This document shows positions 19,352-28,486 of a DNA stretch of 64,000 nucleotides, in pieces (the first letter of the stretch is position 1; each line of letters opens with the position of its first letter). The notes below the pieces were generated by a model. It ran no database searches. It was not told the DNA's origin and saw only the letters and a list, made by a program, of their open reading frames with translations. Source of the stretch: Hyphomonadaceae bacterium (lineage in GTDB: Bacteria > Pseudomonadota > Alphaproteobacteria > Caulobacterales > Aquidulcibacteraceae); assembly GCA_016791445.1 (NCBI GenBank), contig JAEUMP010000001.1, forward strand, positions 1 to 64,000. The letters are read 5' to 3'. The translations under genes were made by a program, and so were the position numbers.

Positions 19352-19980
19352 CCCCGCGGCTTCATCGCGAAGTCCATGGCGAAGCCGCCGTCGATGTAGC
19401 GCGACACACGCGCATACTGGGCGCCGACCTTCACCCACGCGCCGATCAACGGGCGCGGCTTCGTCGTGCGTATGGCAATGCCGACGAGCGAAAAGTCGAT
19501 GATCTCGCAGAGCAGCTTCGAGCCGTCCTCTAGTTCGATCTCGGTCATGCCCGCGCCGTCGTGGCGTATATTGCGACGCTCTTCAGAGACCGCGACGCCG
19601 GGATTGGCGAGCACGGTGAGCTGTTCGGCGATGCGCTCGCGCTTGTGGCTCGAGGCGTCGAACTTCACCGCGAAGGTGTTGGTTTCAAGGACGCGCACAA
19701 CCTGCGATTTCACGCGGCCGATGTCCTTCAGATAAATGATGATCTCCTCGCCGGCGTATGCGGGGGCGGGGGACGCGATGCGCGCGTCGCCGGGCGAAAT
19801 GTCGAGGGTCCGACAGTCGTGTTCGATGCCGCTGGGTTCCATCAACCGGCCGCCGATGACGAGTTCGAGCCTGCGGAAGCGACGTCGGTCCGGCGCCTCG
19901 CGGCGGGCCAGGTGCATCATCGCGTGCGCGCGGGCGAGGTTGGCGGCCAATGTGCGTCTCCGACGGGAACACACAACCAT
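19348..19980 (-). CDS. Tandem PilZ domain protein
   Basis: 210 residues. Two PilZ-like units can be seen. Unit 1 has an Arg cluster RRRFRR (32-37) and DISPG (60-64). Unit 2 has ERRNIRH (134-140) and DFSLVG (162-167). These match the RxxxR and [DN]xSxxG elements that bind cyclic di-GMP. No membrane segment or output domain is present, so it probably acts as a cytosolic adaptor; its target is unknown. The start may instead be Met21 (19920). Divergent from the GMC gene. Confidence 0.75.
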   Translation of the reverse strand: MVVCSRRRRTLAANLARAHAMMHLARREAPDRRRFRRLELVIGGRLMEPSGIEHDCRTLDISPGDARIASPAPAYAGEEIIIYLKDIGRVKSQVVRVLETNTFAVKFDASSHKRERIAEQLTVLANPGVAVSEERRNIRHDGAGMTEIELEDGSKLLCEIIDFSLVGIAIRTTKPRPLIGAWVKVGAQYARVSRYIDGGFAMDFAMKPRG

Positions 19981-20020
19981 CGGCCCGCCATGGTGAAGAA
20001 AAAGTTTACGATACGGAACG

Positions 20021-20036
20021 GTGACGCCTGCGTCAC
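20021..20036. promoter_or_regulatory. Near-perfect palindrome in the PilZ/GMC divergent spacer
   Basis: GTGACGC-CT-GCGTCAC, seven-base arms with a two-base spacer, lies between two divergent genes. Candidate operator; the cognate regulator is unknown. Confidence 0.4.
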
Positions 20037-20098
20037 ATATTGCGCCGCGACCCGGGGTTGGGCAGCATCCGCGTCAACGACAGTTCAGGGAGGCGCTC

Positions 20099-21757
20099 GT
20101 GGTCGACACGAAACGCGCGGATTACGTCATCATCGGCGCGGGCAGCGCCGGCTGCACGCTTGCGGCGCGATTGAGCGAGGACGGCGCGGCGAAGGTGGCG
20201 CTGCTGGAGGCCGGCCCGCGCGATACGAGCCTGCTGGTGCGCATGCCGGCGGGCGCCGGACGCCTCATCCCCACGAAGAATGAGCACAACTGGGGCTTCT
20301 GGACGGAGCCGCAGGCGCATCTGAACAACCGGAAGCTCTTCTGGCCGCGCGGCCGCGGGTTGGGCGGGTCGAGTTCGATCAACGGCATGATCTATATTCG
20401 CGGCCACGCGCGCGATTACGACCAGTGGCGCCAGATGGGGCTGACGGGGTGGGGCTATCGCGATGTGCTGCCCTATTTCCGGCGATCGGAGTCGCTCGAG
20501 ACGGGCGCAGACCTGTGGCACGGCGGCGACGGCCCGCTCCACGTTTCGAGGCCCGCCTCGCACAACCCGCTCTACAAGGCCTTCATCCAGGCAGGCGCGG
20601 CGGCTGGGCATCCGGTCACGCGCGACTTCAACGGCCGCCAGCAAGAGGGCTTCGGCCCCTACCAGCTCACCATCAAGGACGGGGAACGCTGGAGCGCCTC
20701 CTTCGCCTATCTGCGGCCCGCGCTTGAGCGCCGCAATCTCGAAGTCATCCCGGAAGCCTACGCGACGCGCATCCTCATCGAGAAGGGTCGTGCGATCGGC
20801 GTCGAATATGCGGGCGGTCCCGGCAAACCAGTGCAGCGAATCTATGCGGACAAGGAAGTCCTGCTCACCGCAGGCGCGGTGCAGAGCCCGCAGATCCTGC
20901 AGCTCTCCGGCGTCGGCGATCCGGACTTGCTCGGCAAATTCGGCATCACGGTCCATGCGCCGCTGACGGAAGTGGGCCGCAACATGCAGGATCACCTCGA
21001 TGTCTGCGTGATCAATGAGTGCACGAAGCCGATCACCGCCTACTCGGCGCAGAAGGGCTTCAATCAGATCAAGACAGGGCTCAACTACATCACGCGCAGG
21101 CAGGGGCCGGGCCGGCAGAACTTCCTCGAAAGCGGCGCCTTCCTGAAAACGCGCAAGGAACTGGATCGTCCCGACATCCAGCTCCATCTCGTCGCGGCGA
21201 TCATGATCGACCACGGCAACACGCGCGTCGAGAAGGACGGTTTCACCATCCACGCCTGCCAACTCCGTCCCGAGAGCCTCGGCACGATCGCACTCAAGAG
21301 CGCCGATCCGTTCGCCGAACCGGCGATCGATCCGAACTATCTCGCGACGGAACTCGATCTGCGCACCATGCGTGAAGCGGTGAAGATTTCCCGCGACGTG
21401 GCGAACCAGAAACCGCTCGATTTCCTGCGCGGGGAAGAAATTCGCCCGGGCAAGGAGGTCAGGACGGACGCGGAGATCGATGCCTGGATCCGCGCGACAG
21501 CAGAGACGATCTATCACCCGGTCGGCACCTGTCGCATGGGCGTCGATGATCGCGCCGTCGTCGACGCCACGCTCAAGGTACGCGGTATCGAAGGTCTGCG
21601 CGTCGTGGACGCCTCGGTGATGCCCACGCTCGTGGGCGGCAACACGAACGCGCCGACGATCATGATCGCGGAAAAGGCTTCCGACATGATCCTCGGCCGC
21701 AAGCCGATGGCGCCGGAAGATGCGCCGATCGCGGAAGACGCTGAACGCGCGGCGTGA
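20099..21757 (+). CDS. GMC family FAD-dependent oxidoreductase (choline dehydrogenase-like)
   Basis: 552 residues from GTG 20099, chosen because AGGGAGG lies six bases upstream and the FAD motif starts ten codons later (VIIGAGSAGC, Gly13-Gly18). GMC signatures: WPRGRGLGGSSSINGMIYIRG, LTAGAVQSPQILQLSGVG and the catalytic His473 in YHPVGTCRMG. Family members oxidise alcohols such as choline or alkanols with transfer to quinone or oxygen. The substrate cannot be set from sequence; no betaine genes are nearby. Confidence 0.88.
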   Translation: MVDTKRADYVIIGAGSAGCTLAARLSEDGAAKVALLEAGPRDTSLLVRMPAGAGRLIPTKNEHNWGFWTEPQAHLNNRKLFWPRGRGLGGSSSINGMIYIRGHARDYDQWRQMGLTGWGYRDVLPYFRRSESLETGADLWHGGDGPLHVSRPASHNPLYKAFIQAGAAAGHPVTRDFNGRQQEGFGPYQLTIKDGERWSASFAYLRPALERRNLEVIPEAYATRILIEKGRAIGVEYAGGPGKPVQRIYADKEVLLTAGAVQSPQILQLSGVGDPDLLGKFGITVHAPLTEVGRNMQDHLDVCVINECTKPITAYSAQKGFNQIKTGLNYITRRQGPGRQNFLESGAFLKTRKELDRPDIQLHLVAAIMIDHGNTRVEKDGFTIHACQLRPESLGTIALKSADPFAEPAIDPNYLATELDLRTMREAVKISRDVANQKPLDFLRGEEIRPGKEVRTDAEIDAWIRATAETIYHPVGTCRMGVDDRAVVDATLKVRGIEGLRVVDASVMPTLVGGNTNAPTIMIAEKASDMILGRKPMAPEDAPIAEDAERAA

Positions 21758-21794
21758 GGCCGTATGATCGCGCTTCGATTCGGAGCGCGTTCCC

Positions 21795-22049
21795 ATGTCC
21801 AAGCCGAACTTCGCGCGATTGCGCGCCTACCTCGCCGGTCTCGAAGGCGATCCCGCGACGCTGACATTCGAGACTATCGAGGAGATTGTCGGCGGCGAGC
21901 TGCCGGACGGCGCGCGCGCGGATGAAGGCTGGTGGTCGAACGAACCCGGCAAGATCATGAGCCGCCATGCCGAAGGATGGCTGGATGCGGGATATGTGGT
22001 CGTCGACGTCGATCTCGATCGCGGCGTCGCACGATTCGAGGAAGACTAG
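21795..22049 (+). CDS. Small conserved protein, DUF7662-like
   Basis: 84 residues. The pattern FARLRAYLAGLEGDPATLTF, EEIVGGELPDGAR, EGWWSNEPGKIMSRHAEGWLDAGYVVVDVDL is typical of a widespread small domain (DUF7662 as I recall it), often found beside restriction or phage genes but also alone. Function unknown. Its TAG interlocks with the TAG of the convergent flavoprotein gene (CTAG, 22046-22049). Confidence 0.7.
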   Translation: MSKPNFARLRAYLAGLEGDPATLTFETIEEIVGGELPDGARADEGWWSNEPGKIMSRHAEGWLDAGYVVVDVDLDRGVARFEED

Positions 22050-23266
22050 CGCCGCGCCAGATTGGCGAGAACGCCATGCGCGGCCGCCACGCCCGTCGCA
22101 AAGCATGCCTGCAGCAGATAGCCGCCCGTCGGCGCTTCCCAGTCGAGCATTTCGCCGGCGACGTGGACGCCGGGTATGGCGTGCAGCTGCAGTCCCTCGT
22201 CCACTGCATCGAAACGGACGCCACCGGCGGTGGAGATCGCGCGATCGATGGGCGCCGTCGCGCGCAGCGTGAGCGATGTCCGCTTGATCGCCGCGGCGAG
22301 CGCGCCCGCTTCGCTCGGCGGCGATACGCCGTGCGCTTCGCGCAGAAGTCCGATGCAGACAGGCGAAAGGCCGCCCCCGCGTCGCAGGCGATTGCTCATT
22401 GTTTCGCCGTCCCTCAACACGGCGAGCCGTTCGCGCAGCCGCGTCTCCGTAACATCCGGCCGGAGGTCCAGATGCAGAGTGGTTTCGCCGTCACGCCGGA
22501 TCGCATCGCGCAAGGCCGCCGACAGCGCATAGATCGCACCGCCCTCAATGCCGTCGCGCGTGATTACTGCTTCGCCCTGAATGTCGACATTCGCGTGCGA
22601 AAAGCGCACGGCTTTCAGCGGCGTTCCGGCGAAGCGATCGCGGAAGACGTCGCTCCATGAAACGAGGAATCCGCAATTGGAGGGTTGTAGCGGCGACAAC
22701 TCGACCCCGCGCGCTGCGAGCAGTGTCGTCCACGCGCCCGTTGCGCCAAGCTTGGCCCAGCTGCCTCCGCCGAGCGCAAGGATCGTCGCGTGCGGCGTGA
22801 TCGTTGCACCGCCCTGAAAAGTGAGACCGCCGCCCTCGTCCCAACCGGTCCAGCGCCGTCGCGTTTCAATGCGCACGCCCAGCGCGGCGAGCCGCGCGAG
22901 CCAGGCGCGAAGCAGCGGCGACGCCTTCATGGCGACCGGAAAAACGCGGCCGCTCGATCCCGTGAATGTTTCCTGACCGAGGCCGTGCGCCCAGGCGATC
23001 AGTGCGGACGGCGAGAAGGCCTGGATGTGCGGCGCGAGGTCGTCGCGCGCGGCGCCGTAGCGGTCCAGGAACGACACGAGCGGTTCGGCGTGCGTGAGAT
23101 TGAGGCCGCCGCGCCCGGCCATGAGAAACTTCCGCCCGACGCTCGCCATGGCTTCGTAGACAGTGACCGAGACGCCGGCGCGCGCAAGCGTTTCCGCCGC
23201 CATGAGCCCGGCGGGACCGGCGCCGATGACGGCGACATGACTTCGGGCGTGCGGGAGGTCGGACAT
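22046..23266 (-). CDS. BaiN/HI0933-like FAD flavoprotein (TIGR03862 type)
   Basis: 406 residues. Dinucleotide motif HVAVIGAGPAGLMAAETLARAG at the N terminus, then VGRKFLMAGRGGLNLTH, a signature of the HI0933/BaiN group, and a C-terminal GGVRFDAVDEGLQLHAIPGVHVAGEMLDWEAPTGGY-type second FAD contact. The shorter TIGR03862 branch is common in alphaproteobacteria; the reaction is not established. Start ATG has a GGGAGGTC tract nearby. Confidence 0.85.
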   Translation of the reverse strand: MSDLPHARSHVAVIGAGPAGLMAAETLARAGVSVTVYEAMASVGRKFLMAGRGGLNLTHAEPLVSFLDRYGAARDDLAPHIQAFSPSALIAWAHGLGQETFTGSSGRVFPVAMKASPLLRAWLARLAALGVRIETRRRWTGWDEGGGLTFQGGATITPHATILALGGGSWAKLGATGAWTTLLAARGVELSPLQPSNCGFLVSWSDVFRDRFAGTPLKAVRFSHANVDIQGEAVITRDGIEGGAIYALSAALRDAIRRDGETTLHLDLRPDVTETRLRERLAVLRDGETMSNRLRRGGGLSPVCIGLLREAHGVSPPSEAGALAAAIKRTSLTLRATAPIDRAISTAGGVRFDAVDEGLQLHAIPGVHVAGEMLDWEAPTGGYLLQACFATGVAAAHGVLANLARR

Positions 23267-23369
23267 CGTGGGCTCCCTAGCGGCAGGTACGGTTCGACGC
23301 CAGTGCGTGTTGGCGCCCCGGTGCGCGCTCCTCTAGTAGTCGTGCGGAGCGAGAAGTCGGGGAAGAAGC

Positions 23370-25025
23370 ATGTCCGTCGAGGCGGAAGAGCCCAAGCATC
23401 ACAAGTCGACGCCGGCGGAGCGCAAGGTCATCGCGGCGTCGTCCCTCGGCACGGTGTTCGAGTGGTACGACTTCTACCTTTACGGCTCCCTCGCGGTCTC
23501 GATCTCGACGCACTTCTTCTCCGGCGTGAACGAGACCACAGGCTTCATCTTCGCGCTTGCGGCCTTTGCCGCGGGTTTCGCCGTGCGTCCGTTCGGCGCG
23601 CTCGTCTTCGGGCGCATCGGCGACATCGTCGGCCGGAAGAACACCTTCCTGGTCACGATGGCGATCATGGGGCTGTCGACGTTCATCGTCGGCGTGTTGC
23701 CGGGCTATGAGGCGATCGGCATCGCGGCGCCGATTGCGCTGGTGATCCTGCGGCTTCTGCAAGGGCTCGCGCTCGGCGGTGAATACGGCGGCGCCGCGAC
23801 TTACGTCGCCGAGCATGCGCCCAACGGCAAACGCGGTCTCTACACCAGTTGGATCCAGACGACGGCGACGTTCGGTCTGTTCCTGTCTTTGGTCGTGATC
23901 ATGGTGACGCGCCTGTCGATGTCGCCGGAGGCGTTCGCGGCGTGGGGGTGGCGCATTCCGTTCCTGCTTTCGATCGTGCTCCTCGGCGTTTCGCTTTGGA
24001 TCCGGATGCAGCTTTCGGAAAGTCCGGTGTTCCAGAAGATGAAGGAAGAGGGGGCGACGTCGAAGGCGCCGCTCGCGGAAGCTTTCGGCAGGTGGGGCAA
24101 TCTGCGAGTCGTGCTCATCGCGCTTTTCGGCGCCGTCGCGGGTCAGGCGGTTGTCTGGTACACGGGGCAGTTCTACTCTCTCTTCTTCCTCGAGCGCACG
24201 CTCAAGGTCGAAAGCCTGACGGCGAACGCGCTGATTGCGATTGCGCTTCTGCTCGGCGCGCCCTTGTTCGTCTTCTTCGGCTGGCTCTCCGACAAGATCG
24301 GTCGCAAGCCGATCATCATGGCGGGGTGCGCGCTCGCGGCGCTGACCTATTTTCCGCTGTTCGGCGCGCTTACCGAAGCTGCAAATCCCGCACTCGCGCA
24401 GGCTCAGCGCGTGGCGCCCGTGTCGGTGCATGCCGATCCCGCAACCTGCTCGTTCCAGTTCGATCCGGTCGGGCGCAACAAGTTCGATACGCAAGGGTGC
24501 GATATCGCCAAGGCGTTTCTCGCGAAGGCCGGCGTGAGCTATCGCACGGTCGTCGCCGACGCGCCGTCTGTGCATGTCGGAGACAGGGTCATCGCTGCGC
24601 CTGATGCGACGACGCTCGCAGGACCGGACAAGTCCGCCCGCGTGGCTGCGTTCCAGAAGGAGTTGCGCGCCGCCCTTGATGACGTTGGCTATCCATCGGC
24701 GGCCGATCCGGCCCGCGTGAACAGGCCACTCGTGGTCGCCTTGCTCTTTCTGCTCGTGCTCTATGTGACGATGGTCTACGGGCCGATCGCGGCGCTGCTC
24801 GTCGAAATATTTCCAACGCGCATCCGCTACACGGCGATGTCGCTGCCCTATCACATCGGCAATGGCTGGTTCGGGGGCTTCCTGCCGACCACGGCGTTCG
24901 CCATCGTCGCCGCCACGGGAGATATCTATTCCGGGCTCTGGTATCCGGTCGTGATCGCGCTCTTCACGCTCGTCTTCGGACTCTACGTCCTGCCGGAAAC
25001 ACGCACGCGCGACATCGACGCCTAG
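23370..25025 (+). CDS. MFS transporter, metabolite:H+ symporter (MHS) family, with large extracytoplasmic insert
   Basis: 551 residues. Family signatures: SLGTVFEWYDFYLYGSLA, RPFGALVFGRIGDIVGRKN and LQGLALGGEYGGAATYVAEHAP, typical of ShiA/ProP/KgtP-like proton symporters. Twelve membrane helices are expected. Between helices near residues 330-450 there is a roughly 115-residue polar insert with two Cys (CSFQFDP, GCDIAKAFL), which makes the protein about 100 residues longer than usual. Substrate unknown; organic acids or osmolytes are typical. Confidence 0.85.
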   Translation: MSVEAEEPKHHKSTPAERKVIAASSLGTVFEWYDFYLYGSLAVSISTHFFSGVNETTGFIFALAAFAAGFAVRPFGALVFGRIGDIVGRKNTFLVTMAIMGLSTFIVGVLPGYEAIGIAAPIALVILRLLQGLALGGEYGGAATYVAEHAPNGKRGLYTSWIQTTATFGLFLSLVVIMVTRLSMSPEAFAAWGWRIPFLLSIVLLGVSLWIRMQLSESPVFQKMKEEGATSKAPLAEAFGRWGNLRVVLIALFGAVAGQAVVWYTGQFYSLFFLERTLKVESLTANALIAIALLLGAPLFVFFGWLSDKIGRKPIIMAGCALAALTYFPLFGALTEAANPALAQAQRVAPVSVHADPATCSFQFDPVGRNKFDTQGCDIAKAFLAKAGVSYRTVVADAPSVHVGDRVIAAPDATTLAGPDKSARVAAFQKELRAALDDVGYPSAADPARVNRPLVVALLFLLVLYVTMVYGPIAALLVEIFPTRIRYTAMSLPYHIGNGWFGGFLPTTAFAIVAATGDIYSGLWYPVVIALFTLVFGLYVLPETRTRDIDA

Positions 25026-25115
25026 CGCTATCGGTTCGGGTCAGGCGCTTGCGCCACGTCAATGCGCGGTGACTTCAAGGCGCCACGGTTGCCTCCATCG
25101 AGAAGAGAGGCCTCC

Positions 25116-25952
25116 ATGTCCATGAAGAACCTGCTCGTCCACGTCGATGCCTCCCCTGGGTCCCGGATCCGCGTCGCCGCGACCGCCCGCCTTGCCGAAG
25201 CGCTGGGCGCCAATGCGCGGGCATTCGCTGTGTCGATCTCGCCGGGTGAGCCTTTTGGTCCGGGCGCGAGCATTTTGGGCGATACTGTCCTCGCGATGCG
25301 CGACACCCTCGGAAACAAGCGAATGGCGGAGGCGCGTGCGGCCCTGGAGGAGACGCGGACCGCTGCAGGTGTGGAGGGTGATGTGCTGCAGGTCGATGCA
25401 GACCGCGTCATCGTGGATGCCGCCAGTCACATGCGCGCTGCGGATGCGGTGGTTCTCGGGCCGCCGCGCATGAACGGGCAATGGCTTGATGACGACCTGG
25501 TCGAAGCGGGACTTTTCCATTCGGGGCGTCCGGTGATCGTGTTTCCGCAAGAGCGCAATAGCGCGCCATTCGGCCGAAACATCGCGATCGCGTGGAAGAA
25601 TTGCCGGGAAGCGGCGCGGGCGATTCACGACGCGATGCCGATTCTGGAACGCGCTGCGAGCGTGCGGTTCGTGACGGCGCACGCTGAGAGCGACCCGCAC
25701 TTCTATGGATTGCCCGCGCTCAACAGAATGGAAGAGGCGTTGCGCGCGCGCGGTGTGAACGTCGGAACGTCCATGGTGATCAAGCGCAGCAAGCATGTCG
25801 GCGAGGCCATCGCCGCCGCCGTCAAGGAGATGGACGCCGATCTCGTGGTGATGGGCGCGTATGGACGCTGGCGCTTGAGCGAACTGCTCTTCGGCGGCGT
25901 CACCAAGGACATGCTCGCGGCGCTGGAGACGCCGCTGTTCATGTCGCACTGA
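25116..25952 (+). CDS. Universal stress protein, two Usp domains
   Basis: 278 residues from ATG 25116 (MSMKNLLVHVDASPGS), preceded by AAGAGAGG. Residues 1-140 form a degenerate first Usp fold. Residues 150-278 form the second, ending in DADLVVMGAYGRWRLSELLFGGVTKDMLA, close to the ATP-binding G-2x-G-9x-G[ST] pattern. Role in stress tolerance is family knowledge only. Convergent with the Xaa-Pro peptidase gene, nine bases apart. Confidence 0.85.
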   Translation: MSMKNLLVHVDASPGSRIRVAATARLAEALGANARAFAVSISPGEPFGPGASILGDTVLAMRDTLGNKRMAEARAALEETRTAAGVEGDVLQVDADRVIVDAASHMRAADAVVLGPPRMNGQWLDDDLVEAGLFHSGRPVIVFPQERNSAPFGRNIAIAWKNCREAARAIHDAMPILERAASVRFVTAHAESDPHFYGLPALNRMEEALRARGVNVGTSMVIKRSKHVGEAIAAAVKEMDADLVVMGAYGRWRLSELLFGGVTKDMLAALETPLFMSH

Positions 25953-25961
25953 AAGTGCGCC

Positions 25962-27776
25962 TCAGAGCTTCGCCGTCACTTCCTCGAGCCAAGCCTTCGC
26001 TGCGCCGCTGATCTGCGGGCCGATCACATCGCGTACGCGGGCGTGGTAGGCGTCGAGCCACGCGCGCTCTTCTTTTGACAGCAGTTTCTTCTCGATGAGC
26101 GTGCGATCGATCGGCGCGAGCGTCAGCGTTTCGAAGCCAAGCATTTCGCGTTCGCCGCCGGGGATCGGCGCGGGCGGCGTCACGACCTGCAGGTTCTCCG
26201 TGCGGATGCCGTAGTGGCCTTCCTTGTAGTAGCCGGGCTCGTTGGAAACGATCATGCCCGGCTCCAGCGCCACGAAGTTCGGCAGCTTGGAGATGCGGTG
26301 CGGGCCTTCATGCACGCCGAGATAGGAGCCGACGCCGTGGCCCGTGCCGTGGTCGTAGTCGAAGCCCGCTTCCCAGAGTGAAAGGCGCGCCAGCGCGTCG
26401 AGCGCCGATCCGGTCGTGCCTTTCGGAAACCGCACGCGCGACAGCGCGATATGGCCCTTCAGCACGCGGGTGAAGCGATCCTTCATTTCCGGCGTGGGCC
26501 GGCCGATCGCGACCGTGCGGGTCACGTCCGTCGTGCCGTCGAGATACTGACCGCCGGAGTCGATCAGGAAGAGCGAGCCGCGACGAAGCTTGCGGTTCGT
26601 CTTCACGTTCACCCGGTAGTGCGGCAGCGCGCCGTTGGCGCCGGCGCCGGAAATGGAATCGAAGGAGAGATCCTTCAGGTCCGCGCTTTCCCGCCGGAAT
26701 TTCTCCAGCACGCCGCAGGCTTCGATCTCGTCGACCTTTCCGGACTGCGCTTCCGTCGCCAGCCAGTGCAGATAGCGCGTGAGTGCGGCGCCATCGCGGG
26801 CGTGAGCCTGACGTGCGCCTTCGATTTCCACGTCATTCTTGCATGCGCGCGGCAGCATGACGGGGTCGATGCCGCGCAGCGTCGTCGCGCCGGCCTTGTC
26901 GAGCGTTTCGAAGAACCATGCAGACGCGCTCGACGGGTCGACGCGCACCTTCTTGCCCGCAAGCGCCGCGAGTGCAGCCGGCAGATCGGTTTCCCGCTTG
27001 AGCGCCACTTCGTTGCCGAGCCAGCTTTTCAGCTCCGGGCTCGTCTTTTCCGGGGCGATGAAGAGGTCGGCCGTGCCGTCCGCGTTGAGGATCGCTGCGC
27101 CGAGCGGGAGCGGCGAGCGCGCCACGTCCTGCCCGCGCATGTTGAAGAGCCAGGCGAGGGAGGCCGGCGAGGTGATGACCGCCGCGTCGGCGCCGTCCTT
27201 CGCGACCGTTTCGCCGAGACGCTTGCGTTTCGACGCGGCGCTTTCGCCCGCGTACTTTTCCGGATGCGGCACCGCCGGCGTCATCGGGATCGGGGGGCGC
27301 TGGGCGCCCCACGCCTGATCGATGGGATTGTCCTCGACCGCGACCATCGTGGCGCCCGCGTCGGCGGCGGCGGCCTTGAGGCGGTCGAGCGCGTCCGGGC
27401 TGAAGAGCTTGGGGTCGTAGCCGATGCGCGCGCCCCGGGTCGCCTCGCGCCGGATCCAGCCGGCGAGGCCGAGGTCGACGAGGTCTTCGTAGGCGAAAAG
27501 CTTGGGGTCCACCTGCGCGCGGACCTGGAGCGTGTAGCGCCCGTCGACGAACACGGCGGCCTTGTCGCCCAGCACTGCCGCCGCGCCTGCCGAGCCGGTG
27601 AACCCGGTCAGCCAGGCGAGACGGTCGAGCGCCTCCGGGACGTATTCGTTCTGGTACTCGTCCTCGTGGGGCACGACGAAGCCGTCGAGATTGCGCGCGC
27701 CCAGCGCCTTGCGGAGCTTGGGCAGGTTCCTGCGGCCGAATTCCGGGCCGCCCGGGGCGTCGAAGGTCTGGTACAT
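25962..27776 (-). CDS. Xaa-Pro aminopeptidase (M24B)
   Basis: 604 residues from the ATG at 27776 (MYQTFDAPGGPEFGRRNLPK). Two creatinase-like N-terminal domains precede the pita-bread catalytic domain. The metal ligands are visible: Asp in LIDSGGQY and TTDVTRT, His in GTGHGVG, Glu in SNEPGYY and RTENLQ. Cleaves an N-terminal residue preceding proline. The three-domain layout resembles eukaryotic-type APP1, common in alphaproteobacteria. Sequence upstream of 27776 remains open but shows no family similarity. Confidence 0.92.
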   Translation of the reverse strand: MYQTFDAPGGPEFGRRNLPKLRKALGARNLDGFVVPHEDEYQNEYVPEALDRLAWLTGFTGSAGAAAVLGDKAAVFVDGRYTLQVRAQVDPKLFAYEDLVDLGLAGWIRREATRGARIGYDPKLFSPDALDRLKAAAADAGATMVAVEDNPIDQAWGAQRPPIPMTPAVPHPEKYAGESAASKRKRLGETVAKDGADAAVITSPASLAWLFNMRGQDVARSPLPLGAAILNADGTADLFIAPEKTSPELKSWLGNEVALKRETDLPAALAALAGKKVRVDPSSASAWFFETLDKAGATTLRGIDPVMLPRACKNDVEIEGARQAHARDGAALTRYLHWLATEAQSGKVDEIEACGVLEKFRRESADLKDLSFDSISGAGANGALPHYRVNVKTNRKLRRGSLFLIDSGGQYLDGTTDVTRTVAIGRPTPEMKDRFTRVLKGHIALSRVRFPKGTTGSALDALARLSLWEAGFDYDHGTGHGVGSYLGVHEGPHRISKLPNFVALEPGMIVSNEPGYYKEGHYGIRTENLQVVTPPAPIPGGEREMLGFETLTLAPIDRTLIEKKLLSKEERAWLDAYHARVRDVIGPQISGAAKAWLEEVTAKL

Positions 27777-27974
27777 GCCCCAGACGTGGCGTCCCGGGAG
27801 GGGTCTGGTCAAGTGGATAACCGTTCCGCGCCAAGGCTCCGGCGGGGCCGGGAGGGGGAACACGGAGGCGTGATTTCGGTTCCGCAATCTGCAATGCTCA
27901 CCCGACTCGAACGGGGGCGAGACAGGCTTGCGCAGCCATTCCGGCGGCGCGGCGAAGGGATTGGAGAAAGTCAC

Positions 27975-28415
27975 ATGTGGAAAATGGGCGCCGCAGCGAT
28001 GGCGGCTTTCGCGTGCATCGCGCTGCCTGCGGCCGCGCAGACCAGCGAATATCGCCAGCAACTCGACCAGCAGCTTCAGAAGAGCCGCGAGCTGTTCCAG
28101 CAGCAGGGCTATACGATCGCTGCGGGGCCGTTCACCGGCGCGTTGGCCGCCGGCGGCAAGGAGCGGTTCACGCTGCCCGTGCAGAGCGGCTACAGCTACA
28201 AGATCCTCGGCATCTGCGACAACGACTGCTCGGATGTCGATCTGCGCATCTTCAACATGAACGGCCAGAACATCGGCGAGGACGTCACTAACGACGACGT
28301 GCCGCTCGTCGATCTGCAGCCGACGGGCAATGGCACGGTGCAGCTCGAGGCGAATATGATCACCTGCAGCGCCGCGCCGTGCTATCACGCCATCGAAGTC
28401 TACTGGAAGCGCTGA
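27975..28415 (+). CDS. Secreted protein with PPC-like beta-sandwich features
   Basis: 146 residues from ATG 27975. Signal peptide MWKMGAAAMAAFACIALPAAAQ, cleaved after AAAQ or nearby. A helical stretch (EYRQQLDQQLQKSRELFQQQ) precedes a beta domain with GKERFTLPVQSGYSYKILG, CDNDCSDVDLRIFN and DDVPLVDLQP, recalling bacterial pre-peptidase C-terminal-type folds. Two close Cys pairs (CDNDC and CSAAPC) suggest disulfides. Function unknown; transcribed divergently from the Xaa-Pro peptidase. Confidence 0.7.
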   Translation: MWKMGAAAMAAFACIALPAAAQTSEYRQQLDQQLQKSRELFQQQGYTIAAGPFTGALAAGGKERFTLPVQSGYSYKILGICDNDCSDVDLRIFNMNGQNIGEDVTNDDVPLVDLQPTGNGTVQLEANMITCSAAPCYHAIEVYWKR

Positions 28416-28438
28416 GCCTCGCGCGCATCTTCCACATG

Positions 28439-28464
28439 GCGGCCCCGGCGTCTGTCGGGGCCGT
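28439..28464 (+). terminator. Hairpin downstream of the secreted protein gene
   Basis: CGGCCCCG and CGGGGCCG arms around an eight-base loop (28440-28463), followed by a weak T-containing stretch. Possible terminator. Confidence 0.3.
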
Positions 28465-28486
28465 TGCCGTTTGAGGAGCAAACCCG

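Noticed and set aside
26451-27974. Very long open frame on the plus strand opposite the Xaa-Pro aminopeptidase
   Set aside because: It is the antisense shadow of a clear enzyme gene in GC-rich DNA; only its last 146 residues (from 27975) form a credible protein.
28439-28464. Hairpin as a member of the 150-bp repeat family
   Set aside because: It shares only a G/C stem; the ordered parts of the family are missing.
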